Origin: [Mycobacterium] vasticus
Lineage (GTDB): Bacteria; Actinomycetota; Actinomycetes; Mycobacteriales; Mycobacteriaceae
Assembly (NCBI RefSeq): GCF_020181595.1
Contig: NZ_CP084028.1
Span: forward strand, 28,776 to 92,775
Direction: 5' to 3'
Length of the DNA: 64,000 nt
Position numbers and translations under genes: made by a program. The notes below the pieces were generated by a model. It was given only the letters and a program-made list of their open reading frames with translations, had not been told where the DNA came from and made no database searches. Of this stretch, positions 52,662 through 62,310 are shown in pieces. Each line of letters begins with the position of its first letter. Within the stretch, counting starts at the first letter, position 1.

Positions 52662-53873
52662 ATGACTGTCGAAACCGGAAAAACCCGCACCGGGCCTTGG
52701 ACGCCGCGGACCACGGCCCAGCTGGCGATCCTGGCCGCGGCCGCCTTCATCTACGCCACCGCCGAAATCCTGCCGGTCGGCGCGCTGCCCGCGATCTCGC
52801 AGGGCCTGGATGTCAGCGAGGCGCTGGTCGGAACCCTGCTGGCCTGGTATGCGGTGGTCGCGGCGGTGACGACCATTCCGCTGGTGCGCTGGACCGCGCA
52901 GTGGCCGCGCCGCCGGGTCCTGTTGCTCACCCTGGTCTGTCTGACCGTGTCACAGGTGATCTCGGCGTTGGCGCCGACGTTCCCCGTGCTGGCCGCCGGC
53001 CGGGCGCTGTGCGCGGTCACCCACGGCCTGATGTGGTCGGTGCTGGCCCCGATCGCCACCCGCCTGGTGCCACCCAGTCATTCCGGGCGGGCCACCACCG
53101 CGATCTACGTGGGCACCAGCCTGGCCTTGGTGGTCGGCATCCCGCTGACCTCGGCGATGAGCCTGCTGTGGGGCTGGCGGCTGGCGGTCGTGGTGATCAC
53201 CGTGGCGGCGGCGGTCGTCACCGTCGCGGCACGTTTCGCGCTGCCCGCGCTGGTACTCACAGACCACCAACTGACCCTGGTCGGGCGCCATCACTATCGC
53301 AACGTGCGACTGCTGGGCGTGAGCGCGGTCATGCTGATCGCCGTCACGGGCCACTTCATCTCTTACACGTTCATCGCGGTGATCATCGAAGACGTGGTCG
53401 GGGTCCCGGGGGCGCGGCTGGCCTGGTTGCTGGCCGCGTTCGGGGCAGCCGGGCTGATTGCGATGCCGATGCTGGCCGGGCCGCTGGACCACCGGCCCAA
53501 GGCCGTCACCGGCAGCTGCATGGCCGCATTGTCGACGGCTTTCGTGGTGCTGGCGGCGCTGGCCATCGGCGGGCACCACTCGACCGCGACGACGCTGGCG
53601 GGGGCGGCGGCGATCGTGCTGTGGGGGGCGATGGCGATGGCGGTCTCGCCGATGCTGCAGTCGGCGGCCATGCGTACCGCGCCGGATGACCCTGACGGCG
53701 CGTCGGGGCTGTATGTGACGGCTTTCCAGGTCGGAATCACCGGGGGATCACTGGCGGGTGGGTTGCTGTTCGAAGTGGCGGGAACCTCGGCGATGCTGAC
53801 CGCGTCGGCGGTGCTGGTCGGTCTCGCGGCGGCCGGGATCGCGGCCAGCAAACGGCTGTTCGTCGTTCCCTGA
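52662..53873 (+). CDS. MFS efflux transporter (Rv0191 counterpart)
   Basis: The 403-residue membrane protein has 12 predicted helices. It belongs to the DHA1/AraJ-like branch of the major facilitator superfamily: AEILPVGALPAISQGLDVS near helix 1 and the motif-A region RWTAQWPRRRVLLLTL after helix 2. Such transporters export drugs, sugars or other small molecules. ATG 52662. It lies 79 bp after ricR. In M. tuberculosis the same neighbour is a chloramphenicol/drug-efflux type MFS. Confidence 0.88.
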   Translation: MTVETGKTRTGPWTPRTTAQLAILAAAAFIYATAEILPVGALPAISQGLDVSEALVGTLLAWYAVVAAVTTIPLVRWTAQWPRRRVLLLTLVCLTVSQVISALAPTFPVLAAGRALCAVTHGLMWSVLAPIATRLVPPSHSGRATTAIYVGTSLALVVGIPLTSAMSLLWGWRLAVVVITVAAAVVTVAARFALPALVLTDHQLTLVGRHHYRNVRLLGVSAVMLIAVTGHFISYTFIAVIIEDVVGVPGARLAWLLAAFGAAGLIAMPMLAGPLDHRPKAVTGSCMAALSTAFVVLAALAIGGHHSTATTLAGAAAIVLWGAMAMAVSPMLQSAAMRTAPDDPDGASGLYVTAFQVGITGGSLAGGLLFEVAGTSAMLTASAVLVGLAAAGIAASKRLFVVP

Positions 53874-54033
53874 GACGCCTGGCGCAGTGGCCTTCGCCAC
53901 TTCGCTCGCGGCTGAAACCGCTGCTCAACAGCATGTGACGTCCAATTTCGTGGTGTCGGGCAGCTGCTTGAAGAGTTAGCTGACCGTCGTCTTGTGCCAC
54001 ACTTGGATGAAGCTTGTGACCGGAGGTATGTCA

Positions 54034-55182
54034 ATGTCGGGATGGAAGTTCGCGGGCGTCGGGGCCTGGCTCGGTGCCGCTGGACTGATCGCGGGGTTCA
54101 CGTTCGGCTGCGGAACCGCGCTGGCCGACCCGCCGCAGCAGCCCGGCGACCCGACGGCGGTGGATGCCGCCCCGCCCGCATCGCCGGCCCAACTGGACGT
54201 GCCGCCGCCTCCGGCAGACCCGGTCGCGGCACCTGCCGACCCCGCTGTGGTGCCCCCGGGACCCGAGCCCGCGCCGCCGGTTGACCTGGCACCGCCGGCG
54301 CAACCGGCGGTGGCCGACCCCGCGCCGGGAATGCCCGTCCCCGCGCCGGGAGTGGTCGACCCCGCGACGGGAGTGGTCGACGCCGCGACGGCAGTTCCGG
54401 GCCAGCCGGCAACCGTTCCCGCAGCGGCGTCCGGTCCGGTCGTCGGGCAGAACCCGGAGCCGTTCACCGGCACCGCACCGTTCCTGCCGCCGAGCTTCAA
54501 CCCGCTCAACGGGTCGATGGTGGGCGTCGCCAAGCCGATCATCATCAACTTCCAGCGGCCGATCGCCGACAAGGCCATGGCTGAGCAGGCCATCCACATC
54601 TCGTCGAACCCGCCGGTTTCAGGCAAGTTCTACTGGATGACCCCCAGCCAGGTGCGCTGGCGTCCGTTCAACTTCTGGCCGGCCAACACCACCGTCAACA
54701 TCGACGCGGCCGGCACCAAGTCGAGCTTCCGCACCGGTGACGCGCTGGTGGCCACCGCCGACGACAAGACCCACCAGATGACGATCACCCGCGACGGCAA
54801 GGTCGAGAAGACCTTCCCGATGTCGATGGGGATGACCGCCGGCGGGCACGAGACCCCCAACGGCACCTACTACGTGCTGGAGAAGATGCCCACCGTGGTG
54901 ATGGACTCCTCCACCTACGGGGTTCCGGTGAACTCCAGCTGGGGCTACAAGCTCACCGTGCAGGACGCGGTCCGTATCGACAACAGCGGCGGCTTCGTGC
55001 ACAGCGCCCCGTGGTCGGTGAACGATCAGGGCAAGCGCAACGTCAGCCACGGCTGCATCAACCTGAGTCCGGCCAACGCCAAGTGGTTCTTCGACAACTT
55101 CGGCAGCGGCGACCCGGTCGTGGTGAAGAACTCCGTCGGCACCCACAACAAGAACGACGGCTCCCAAGACTGGCAGATGTAG
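54034..55182 (+). CDS. L,D-transpeptidase (Rv0192/LdtMt4-like)
   Basis: The 382-residue exported protein starts at ATG 54034, 7 nt after GGAGG; the ATG at 54028 is too close to that site. A signal/anchor ([20 protein letters not shown]) precedes about 110 residues of Pro/Ala-rich linker, an Ig-like domain ([20 protein letters not shown]), then a YkuD catalytic domain with SHGCINLS (His339, Cys341). It forms 3-3 cross-links in peptidoglycan. Its Pro-rich spacer would let the catalytic part reach across the periplasm. Convergent with zmp1, 6 bp away. Confidence 0.9.
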   Translation: MSGWKFAGVGAWLGAAGLIAGFTFGCGTALADPPQQPGDPTAVDAAPPASPAQLDVPPPPADPVAAPADPAVVPPGPEPAPPVDLAPPAQPAVADPAPGMPVPAPGVVDPATGVVDAATAVPGQPATVPAAASGPVVGQNPEPFTGTAPFLPPSFNPLNGSMVGVAKPIIINFQRPIADKAMAEQAIHISSNPPVSGKFYWMTPSQVRWRPFNFWPANTTVNIDAAGTKSSFRTGDALVATADDKTHQMTITRDGKVEKTFPMSMGMTAGGHETPNGTYYVLEKMPTVVMDSSTYGVPVNSSWGYKLTVQDAVRIDNSGGFVHSAPWSVNDQGKRNVSHGCINLSPANAKWFFDNFGSGDPVVVKNSVGTHNKNDGSQDWQM

Positions 55183-55188
55183 CGCCGC

Positions 55189-57174
55189 TCAGTTCCAGAT
55201 GCGCACCCGCTGTGCGGGTTCCAGGAACAGCGTGTCGTCGTGAGCGACGTCGAAGGCCTCATAGAAGGCGTCGATGTTGCGGATCACCCCGTTGCAGCGG
55301 AACTCCGGCGGTGAGTGCGGGTCGGTCGCCAGGCGCCGGATCGCTTCGGCGTCACGGGATTTGGTGCGCCACACCTGGGCCCAGCCGTAGAACACCCGCT
55401 GAACACCGGTCAGACCGTCGATCACCGGGGCTTCGGCGCCGTCCAGTGACAACTCATACGCCAGCAGCGCGATGGACAGCCCGCCCAGGTCGCCGATGTT
55501 CTCCCCGACGGTGAACGCGCCGTTCACGTGCTGCCCGTCGCCCAGCGCCCGCGGCACATACGTCTCGTACTGCTCGATCAAAGCCGTTGTGCGCAGCCCG
55601 AACTCGGCGCGGTCGTCGTCGGTCCACCAGTCCACCAGGTTGCCGTCGCCGTCGTACTTGGCGCCCTGGTCGTCGAAGCCGTGGCCGATCTCGTGGCCGA
55701 TCACCGCGCCGATGCCGCCGTAGTTGGCCGCATCGTCGGCGTCGGCGTCGAAGAACGGCGGCTGCAGGATCGCGGCCGGGAAGACGATCTCGTTCATTCC
55801 CGGGTTGTAATAGGCGTTCACGGTCTGCGGCGTCATGAACCACTCGTCGCGATCCACCTCGGCACCCAGTTTGGCCAGTTCGCGGTCGTAGTTCACCGCG
55901 TAGCCGCGCAGGTAGTTGCCGTACAGGTCGGCCGGATCGGTGACCAGCGCCGAGTAGTCGCGCCAGGTGGCCGGGTAGCCGACCTTGGCGGTGAATTTGT
56001 CCAGCTTGGCCAGCGCCCGTTCCCGCGTCGCCGGGGTCATCCAGTCCAGATTGGTGATGCTGACCCGATACGCCTGGCGCAGGTTCGCCACCAGCTCATC
56101 GATGCGCGCCTTGGCGTCCGGCGGGAAATGCTTTGCCACATAGAGTTTTCCGACGGTGTCGCCCATCAACGACTCGACCACCGACACGGCGCGCTTCCAC
56201 CGGTCGCGGATCTGCTCGGTACCCGACAGACGGCGCCCGTAGAACGCGAAATCCTCGGCGACCAACTCGTCGGTCAACAGTCCGGCCCGGGCGTGGATGA
56301 GCCGCCAGCGTGCCCAGTCCTGCCAGTCGGCGAACTCCGCGCTGGACCACAGGTTCGCGAACGCCGTCAGATAGTCCGGCTGGCGCACCACGAGTTCGGC
56401 GGCGGCTCCGGCGGGCACCCCGAGCCCGTCGGCCCAGCCCGCCCAGTCGAAGCCGGGCGCCTCGGCGGGCAGTTCGGCGAACGCGCGCAGGTTATAGGTC
56501 AGGTCCGCGTCGCGGCGCTTCACCACGTCCCAGTGGGCGCCGGCCAGCCGGGTCTCCAGGGCGACGATGCGGCCGGCGGTTGCGGCATGCTCGCTGGGAT
56601 CTCCGCCGTAGACCAGCGCGAACATCGCCGCGATGTGACCGGGGTAGGCGGCCAGGATCTCGGCGTGCTGCTCCTCGCGGTAGTAGGACTCGTCGGGCAG
56701 GCCGATGCCGGACTGGTTCAGATGCAGCAGGTAGCGGCTGGAGTCCTTGGAGTCGGTGTCCACATACAGTCCGACGCCCCCGCCGGTTCCGCGGCGCTGG
56801 TACCCGCCCAGCACCCGCGCCAGCGCGCCGAGGTCGGCGGCGTCATCGATGGTCGCCAGCTCCCGGCGCAGCGGCTCCAACCCAGCCGCCTGCACCGCCT
56901 GCTCGTCGAGGAAGCTGGCGTACAGGTCGCCGATCCGGCGCTCGTCGGTCCCGGCCGGCGCGGCTGATGAGACGGCTTCGGTGAGCAGCTCGCGGACCTG
57001 GACCTCGGCCCGGTCGAACAGGGTGCGGAAGGCGCCGTCGGTGGCGCGATCCGGCGGCATCTCGTAGTCGTCGAGCCAGCGTCCGTTCACATGGCCGAAC
57101 AGATCGTCCTGGGGCCGGACGCCGCTGTCGAGGTAGCTGAGGTCGAGGCCGGAGCGGGCAACTGCAGGGGTCAT
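55189..57174 (-). CDS. zmp1: Zmp1, M13-family zinc metallopeptidase
   Basis: The 661-residue neprilysin-type peptidase is nearly identical in layout to M. tuberculosis Zmp1 (663 aa). The zinc motif HEIGH has His494/His498, the third ligand and its partner are in ENIGD, and the substrate-binding NAYYNPGMNEIVFPAAILQ segment is present. It starts MTPAVARSGLDLSYLD at 57174; a second ATG at 57183 is possible. No signal peptide, as in the tuberculosis protein, which is nevertheless found outside the cell and interferes with phagosome maturation. Confidence 0.95.
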   Translation of the reverse strand: MTPAVARSGLDLSYLDSGVRPQDDLFGHVNGRWLDDYEMPPDRATDGAFRTLFDRAEVQVRELLTEAVSSAAPAGTDERRIGDLYASFLDEQAVQAAGLEPLRRELATIDDAADLGALARVLGGYQRRGTGGGVGLYVDTDSKDSSRYLLHLNQSGIGLPDESYYREEQHAEILAAYPGHIAAMFALVYGGDPSEHAATAGRIVALETRLAGAHWDVVKRRDADLTYNLRAFAELPAEAPGFDWAGWADGLGVPAGAAAELVVRQPDYLTAFANLWSSAEFADWQDWARWRLIHARAGLLTDELVAEDFAFYGRRLSGTEQIRDRWKRAVSVVESLMGDTVGKLYVAKHFPPDAKARIDELVANLRQAYRVSITNLDWMTPATRERALAKLDKFTAKVGYPATWRDYSALVTDPADLYGNYLRGYAVNYDRELAKLGAEVDRDEWFMTPQTVNAYYNPGMNEIVFPAAILQPPFFDADADDAANYGGIGAVIGHEIGHGFDDQGAKYDGDGNLVDWWTDDDRAEFGLRTTALIEQYETYVPRALGDGQHVNGAFTVGENIGDLGGLSIALLAYELSLDGAEAPVIDGLTGVQRVFYGWAQVWRTKSRDAEAIRRLATDPHSPPEFRCNGVIRNIDAFYEAFDVAHDDTLFLEPAQRVRIWN

Positions 57175-57226
57175 CGCGCCCATCCTTCCACGCCGAACGG
57201 TGTGTGCGTCCTGTAGCGTCACCGCC

Positions 57227-57931
57227 ATGCCTGACGAGGAGCAGCCCGACGAAACCACGTATGTGGACGACGAGCTCATCGACGCCGACGAGCCCGCCAC
57301 CGAAGAGGTCTACGCCGACGAGACGGCCTCGGACAAGCCCGCCAAGAAGGCCGGCCACGCCAAGGCGGCGGCTGGGTCCTCTGCGGCCGGCGCTTCCCGG
57401 GGCGGGGTCTTCTCCCGGCTCGGGCTGGTGTCGGCGTTGCTCGGGTTGGTCGCGGTGGCCGGGCTGGTCTTCTCCCTGATCACCTGGTCGGCGCACCGCG
57501 ACGACGTCAACGAGCGGGCCTACCGCAGTCGGGTCCTGCAGACCGCGGCCAGCTGGACCAGCGTGCTGATCAACCTGAACGCCGAGAACGTCGAGAAGGG
57601 CATGTCGCGGCTGCGTGACAAGACCGTCGGCGAACTCAAGGCCGAGTTCGACGCCGCTCTGGCCCCTTACCGGGACGTGGTGCAGCGCATCGAGTCGCGC
57701 AGCAGCGGCCGGATCGAAGCGGTCGCCATCGAGTTGCAGCACATCGAGGACCCGGAGGCCGGCGCCGAGCCGGCGCCCGGCCCCGGCCGCACCGACCCGG
57801 TGATGGTGATCGCCACGTCGATCGCCGAGAACGTCGGCGGCCGGCCGCAGACTGTGCACTGGGCGCTGCGCCTCGACGTCAGCGATATCGACGGCAACCT
57901 GCTGATCTCGCGATTGAGGGCGATCCGATGA
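57227..57931 (+). CDS. omamA: OmamA, orphan Mce-associated membrane protein
   Basis: The 234-residue protein has an acidic N-terminus (DEEQPDETTYVDDELIDADE), one transmembrane helix (LVSALLGLVAVAGLVFSLIT) and a Mam periplasmic domain (HRDDVNERAYRSRVLQTAAS). It corresponds to Rv0199, which is needed for stability of Mce1 and Mce4 complexes and for cholesterol use, although it lies outside mce loci. Start ATG 57227, divergent from zmp1. Coupled to the next gene by an ATGA overlap. Confidence 0.9.
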   Translation: MPDEEQPDETTYVDDELIDADEPATEEVYADETASDKPAKKAGHAKAAAGSSAAGASRGGVFSRLGLVSALLGLVAVAGLVFSLITWSAHRDDVNERAYRSRVLQTAASWTSVLINLNAENVEKGMSRLRDKTVGELKAEFDAALAPYRDVVQRIESRSSGRIEAVAIELQHIEDPEAGAEPAPGPGRTDPVMVIATSIAENVGGRPQTVHWALRLDVSDIDGNLLISRLRAIR

Positions 57932-58650
57932 ACAAGTTGCTTAACCTGCAGGCGCTGAAGTCTCGGACGACGTGGCGGGTACTGGGCGTTGACATCGCCG
58001 CGCCGCTGGCCGCGATCGGCGGCGTGCTGCTGCTCGGGTTGATGCTCGACTGGCCGCTGTGGTGGGTGTCGGCCTGCTCGGTGCTGGTGCTGCTGATCGT
58101 CGAGGGCATGGTGGTGAACTTCCTGCTGCTGCGCCGCGACGGTGTCACGGTCGGCACCGACGACGAGCGGCCCGGCCTGCGCCTCGGGGTGGTCGCGCTG
58201 GCCGCCGCCGCCCTGGTCGCCTCGGCCGTACTGGGCTACCTGCGCTGGACGGAACCCGACCGCGCCCTGGAGGCGGACTCCACCGAGGTGGTCAAGACCG
58301 CCGCCGCCATGGCCGAGGCCGCCGCGACGGTCTCGCCGGCCGATCCGAACACCTCCATCGAGAAGGCGGCCGCCTTCATGGTCCCCGACCGCGTCAACTC
58401 GTTCCGGGAGAGCATCGGCCGGACCGCCACCGAAATGGCCAACCGCAACATCGCTGTCGACGCGGAGGCGCTCAGCGCGGGTGTCGAGGCGCTCGGGCCG
58501 TCGGCCGCCCGGGTCGCGGTGGTGCTGCGCAGCGTTCAGAGCGTGGCCAACCAGCAGGTCAAGCAGTCCGTGGTGCCGGTTCGGGTGATGCTGACCAAGC
58601 GTGACGGCCAGTGGATGGTCGTGGAGATGTCGCCGATCCACGCCCGCTGA
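57928..58650 (+). CDS. omamB: OmamB, orphan Mce-associated membrane protein
   Basis: The 240-residue protein has two hydrophobic hairpin segments (VDIAAPLAAIGGVLLLGLML and VSACSVLVLLIVEGMVVNF), a third helix (LGVVALAAAALVASAVLGYL), then a Mam-type domain ending LTKRDGQWMVVEMSPIHAR. It matches Rv0200, the partner of OmamA. The pair should act on the Mce importers encoded earlier in the window. Confidence 0.88.
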   Translation: MNKLLNLQALKSRTTWRVLGVDIAAPLAAIGGVLLLGLMLDWPLWWVSACSVLVLLIVEGMVVNFLLLRRDGVTVGTDDERPGLRLGVVALAAAALVASAVLGYLRWTEPDRALEADSTEVVKTAAAMAEAAATVSPADPNTSIEKAAAFMVPDRVNSFRESIGRTATEMANRNIAVDAEALSAGVEALGPSAARVAVVLRSVQSVANQQVKQSVVPVRVMLTKRDGQWMVVEMSPIHAR

Positions 58651-58656
58651 CGCCGG

Positions 58657-59142
58657 TCAGTCGATGTCGGGCGCGTCCCGATTGTGCAGTTTGACGAATC
58701 GGTCGGACAGCCGGCGCATCCGGATCATCAGCGATGCCGGCGGGTCCACCGAGCCGTCGAGGTAGTCGTCCAGATCGTCGGTGGGAACCCCGATCCTCGA
58801 CGCGAACTCCCGGCGGCCCAGTCCGGACCGCTCGATCAGCAACCGCATGTGGCGACCCACCTCGGCGCGCTCGTTGGCCTCCATGTGGTTGCGGGTGCGG
58901 GCCAGCACCTCCGCCAGTGCTTTGGCGATGCCGTAGGACTCGGTGCCTTCCAGCACCTCTTCGACCTGGCGGGCGGTGCGCCCGTAGGGGTCGCGTTTGA
59001 GGGCCACCACGATCAGCTGCCAGGTGGCGATGTCACCGCTCTGCAGGGCAGAGCGGATGGCCGTCGTCGGCCAGAACTCCACCGGCCGGTCGGTCTCGCC
59101 GGATCGGGATCCACGGCTGCGTCGGTCGGCGGCCAACGTCAC
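58657..59142 (-). CDS. Putative HTH protein (Rv0201c counterpart)
   Basis: The 161-residue soluble protein starts at GTG 59142, overlapping the mmpL11 stop. The C-terminal half resembles a helix-turn-helix: RHMRLLIERSGLGRREFASR followed by IGVPTDDLDDYLDGSVDPPA, an XRE-like pattern. The N-terminal half (LQSGDIATWQLIVVALKRDP) is helical. DNA binding is suggested by the pattern only. It sits downstream of mmpL11 in M. tuberculosis too. Confidence 0.8.
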   Translation of the reverse strand: MTLAADRRSRGSRSGETDRPVEFWPTTAIRSALQSGDIATWQLIVVALKRDPYGRTARQVEEVLEGTESYGIAKALAEVLARTRNHMEANERAEVGRHMRLLIERSGLGRREFASRIGVPTDDLDDYLDGSVDPPASLMIRMRRLSDRFVKLHNRDAPDID

Positions 59143-62117
59143 CTCGTCTCCTCCAGCATCGCCACCGCGACGGCCATGCAGCGCTCCCGGACCTGGTCCC
59201 AGTCCGGCCGCTCACCTTCACCGGGGAACTCATCGTCGGGTTCGTCGGGTTCGGGCTCGGCGAGCCGACAGACCAGCTGCGTGGCCATCCATTGTCGTTC
59301 GGTCGGTTGACCAGAGTAGTACGTGTCGATTCCGGTGAGCGCCTCCGCAACGGTATCGGCGTCCAGCACACCGACGAGCTCGGCCAGTCCGACGTATTCG
59401 CTGCGGCGGTTGCGCGCCATCAGCAGATAGCCGATCAGGCGCAGCGTCTCGGCTCCGGTGGGGATCTGCAGCCGGTCGCCGGTGGGAAGTTGGACCGCGG
59501 CGATCTCCATCGGGCGCCGCCGGGCCAGCACCGGGCCCTCCAGTCCGATCTCGTTGGCCGCCCAGGACTCGGTTTCCAGCGCGTCGAGCGCGATCGCGAG
59601 CCGCTTTCGCCACACGGTGACCGGATGCACCGGCCGCACGGCTCGGGGCTGTGCCCGGCCGGTGCCGGTTCGGGCCTGCCAGCCGCCGGTCAGCCGGGCC
59701 AGCGCCTGGCTCACCACGGTGCCGCCCGACGCTGCCGATCCGGCTGCCACCGGCAGCGCCCGCAGCTTGACGGTGGCGACCTCGGAGTGGCCGCAGCCGC
59801 GCAGCGCCAGCGGGTCGCTGACATAGACCGCGTCGGGGGCCAACTCTTTGAGCTTGGCCGCGGACTTCACCACCACCCGCAGGTCGGCGCTGGGGGTGAT
59901 CAGGGCGGAGATGTCATCGGGGATCACCACGACGTCGCCCAGTTCCACCTTGGGCAGCGGCTTCTCGAAGTCCACCGACGGCAGAATCCACTTGAGCCAG
60001 CGCGGCAGCCACCAGTTCCACTGGTCGAACATCGCCATCAGGGCCGGAACCAGCACCAGGCGCACCACCGTGGCGTCCACCGCGATCGCCACCGCGCATG
60101 CCACACCCAGTTCGGCGACCAGCGGCATCCCGGCGAACGCGAAACCGATGAACACCGCGATCATGATCAGGGCGGCGCTGGTGATGGTGCGCGCGCTGGT
60201 GCTCACGCCGTAGGCGACCGCGTCGTGGGTGTTGCCGGACTGCAGGAACCGCTCGCGGATCCGGGTCAGCAGGAAGATCTCGTAGTCCATCGACAACCCG
60301 AACGTCATGGCCAGTACCAGCGGCGGGATGAAGCTGTCGATCGAACCGGTGGGCGCGAGCCCGAACCGCTCCAGCCAGCCCCACTGGAACACCGCCACCA
60401 GGCTGCCGTAGGCGGCGGCCACCGACAGCACCGTCATCACGACGCCCTTGAAGGCCAGGAACACCGACTGGATGGAGATCAGCAGCATCACGAACGCGAT
60501 CAGCGCCACGAACACCAGCACCAGCGGTTCGGACGCGGCCACCCGGTCGTCGAAGTCCTTGATCAGCGCGGTCGGCCCGCCGACGTCCACCTGCACCGCC
60601 GGCGAACCGGCGGCCTCGGGCAGGTGCTCGCGCATCCAGTCGATGGTCGCCCGCGCGGTCATGTCCTCGGGATCGACCGACAGCACCGCCGAGAGCAGGC
60701 CGCTGCTGTTGTCGCTGCCGAATACCGGTGGGGACACCGAGGCGACGTTGGGGGCGTGGGCCATCTGTTCGCGGATCGCGTCGAACGTCGCGGCGTGCGC
60801 GGGCGCCGACGCATTCGCGCCCGGGATGGTGACCAGCACCCGGACTGGCCCCAGCGCACCCGGTCCCAGCGCCTGGGCCGCCGCGGACACACCGCCGCGG
60901 ATCTCGTGGGAGGAGTCGAACTGGTGCAGCATGCTGTTGCCCAGCGACAGCGACAGTGCCGGCGCCGCCAAGGTCAGCAGGAAGCCGGCGGTCACCAGCG
61001 CCGACGCCCACGGCCGGCGCATCACCGCCGCCGTCCAGCGGGTCCAGAAGCGCGACTGCGCAAGCTGCGGGCCGCGCGACCAGTGCAGCAGTGCCGAGCG
61101 TTTGGCCACCGCCCGGCCGAACAGTGCCAACACCACCGGCGTGAGGCTCACCGAGGCCAGCACCGCCACCGAGACCGCCAGGATGGCGCCGGTGGCCATC
61201 GACACCAGCACCGGCGTGTTGATCAGATAGATCCCGGTCAGGGACGCCACCACGGTCAGTCCGGAGAGCACCACGGCCAACCCGGACGTCGCCATCGCGG
61301 CGTCGGCGGCGTCGTCGGGCTGGCGTCCGGCCCGCAGTTCCTCGCGGTAGCGCATGAGGATGAACAGCGAGTAGTCGATCGCCAGCGCGATCCCGAACAT
61401 CGATACCGTGGATGTGACGAACACCGACATCTGGGTGAACATCGACAGCAGGTAGACCAGCCCCATGGTGACGATCACCGTCGCGATCCCCAGCGCCAGC
61501 GGGATCGCGGCGGCCGCCAGTGAGCCGAACACCGCCAGCAGCACGACCAGCACGATCGGCAGGTTCCACTGCTCGGCGGCGGCGATGTCCTGTTTGGTCT
61601 TGGCCGACGCCGCCGCTCCCAGCGCGCCCTGGCCGATCACGTACAGGTTCACCGAGCCGTTCTCGATCCGGCCGGGATGCTCGCCGGCCACACCGAGCCG
61701 GGACCGCAGCTTCTTGGCGACGTCGACGGCTCCGGTGTTGTCGAAGTCCAGCCGCAGCGACACCACGTAGGGCCGGTCCGGCCGTGGCGGAGGTTGGCCG
61801 TGGTCGGGCAGCACCGTCACGCTGGAAGTCGACCCGGCGACATTGCGTAGCAGTGCGACGGCGTTCTGCATGTCCTGATAGGTGGCGTCGGCGCGCGGTG
61901 CAGCCACCAGGGCCAGTGGCGATGCGCCCTGCTCGGGGAAGTGGTCTTGGAGTTCGTACTGCACGTGCAGCGATTGCGATCCCTGCACCTCGAAGCCCCC
62001 GCCGGTGAGATGGCCGGACGCGGTGGAGGCCAGATACAACGAGGGGATCACAGCCAGCAGCCACCCTGTGAAGACCACCCAGCGGTATCTGCGCAGGTTG
62101 CTGCTGAAGCGCATCAT
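59139..62117 (-). CDS. mmpL11: MmpL11, RND-family lipid/heme transporter
   Basis: The 992-residue protein (966 in M. tuberculosis) has MMPL architecture: 12 membrane helices in two halves and two periplasmic loops (LTGGGFEVQGSQSLHVQYEL after helix 1). It has the signature GIALAIDYSLFILMRYREEL and its second-half partner MTFGLSMDYEIFLLTRIRER, both with the conserved Asp-Tyr proton-relay pair. A soluble C-terminal domain follows (about residue 700 on). It exports long-chain lipids of the cell envelope and is linked to heme uptake together with the protein encoded divergently at 62311. Confidence 0.95.
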   Translation of the reverse strand: MMRFSSNLRRYRWVVFTGWLLAVIPSLYLASTASGHLTGGGFEVQGSQSLHVQYELQDHFPEQGASPLALVAAPRADATYQDMQNAVALLRNVAGSTSSVTVLPDHGQPPPRPDRPYVVSLRLDFDNTGAVDVAKKLRSRLGVAGEHPGRIENGSVNLYVIGQGALGAAASAKTKQDIAAAEQWNLPIVLVVLLAVFGSLAAAAIPLALGIATVIVTMGLVYLLSMFTQMSVFVTSTVSMFGIALAIDYSLFILMRYREELRAGRQPDDAADAAMATSGLAVVLSGLTVVASLTGIYLINTPVLVSMATGAILAVSVAVLASVSLTPVVLALFGRAVAKRSALLHWSRGPQLAQSRFWTRWTAAVMRRPWASALVTAGFLLTLAAPALSLSLGNSMLHQFDSSHEIRGGVSAAAQALGPGALGPVRVLVTIPGANASAPAHAATFDAIREQMAHAPNVASVSPPVFGSDNSSGLLSAVLSVDPEDMTARATIDWMREHLPEAAGSPAVQVDVGGPTALIKDFDDRVAASEPLVLVFVALIAFVMLLISIQSVFLAFKGVVMTVLSVAAAYGSLVAVFQWGWLERFGLAPTGSIDSFIPPLVLAMTFGLSMDYEIFLLTRIRERFLQSGNTHDAVAYGVSTSARTITSAALIMIAVFIGFAFAGMPLVAELGVACAVAIAVDATVVRLVLVPALMAMFDQWNWWLPRWLKWILPSVDFEKPLPKVELGDVVVIPDDISALITPSADLRVVVKSAAKLKELAPDAVYVSDPLALRGCGHSEVATVKLRALPVAAGSAASGGTVVSQALARLTGGWQARTGTGRAQPRAVRPVHPVTVWRKRLAIALDALETESWAANEIGLEGPVLARRRPMEIAAVQLPTGDRLQIPTGAETLRLIGYLLMARNRRSEYVGLAELVGVLDADTVAEALTGIDTYYSGQPTERQWMATQLVCRLAEPEPDEPDDEFPGEGERPDWDQVRERCMAVAVAMLEETR

Positions 62118-62310
62118 GAACTGCTGGATCTCGGTTCTCCCCGCTCTGGCCAGGCCGCCGCGTCGCGTGCTGGCAGCCTACCCCGCACTGTGATCAGGCC
62201 GACGTGCATTGCGGTGGCGACGGCCGGGGGTTGCTGACAGTATGGCGGAGGACCCCCGGCGATCATGGTCGATCCTGCCGATGCCATCTGGACATGTCCC
62301 AGGAGAAGTC

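Noticed and set aside
53874..54033. Possible small gene between the MFS and L,D-transpeptidase genes
   Set aside because: Frames in this 160-bp gap are short, without ribosome sites or recognisable protein; it is treated as the promoter region of the transpeptidase gene.
59292..61523. Long 743-codon open frame on the plus strand opposite mmpL11
   Set aside because: Its codon pattern is the mirror of a GC-rich coding strand; the composition is Gly/His/Arg/Gln-rich with no domain, and mmpL11 explains the region fully.
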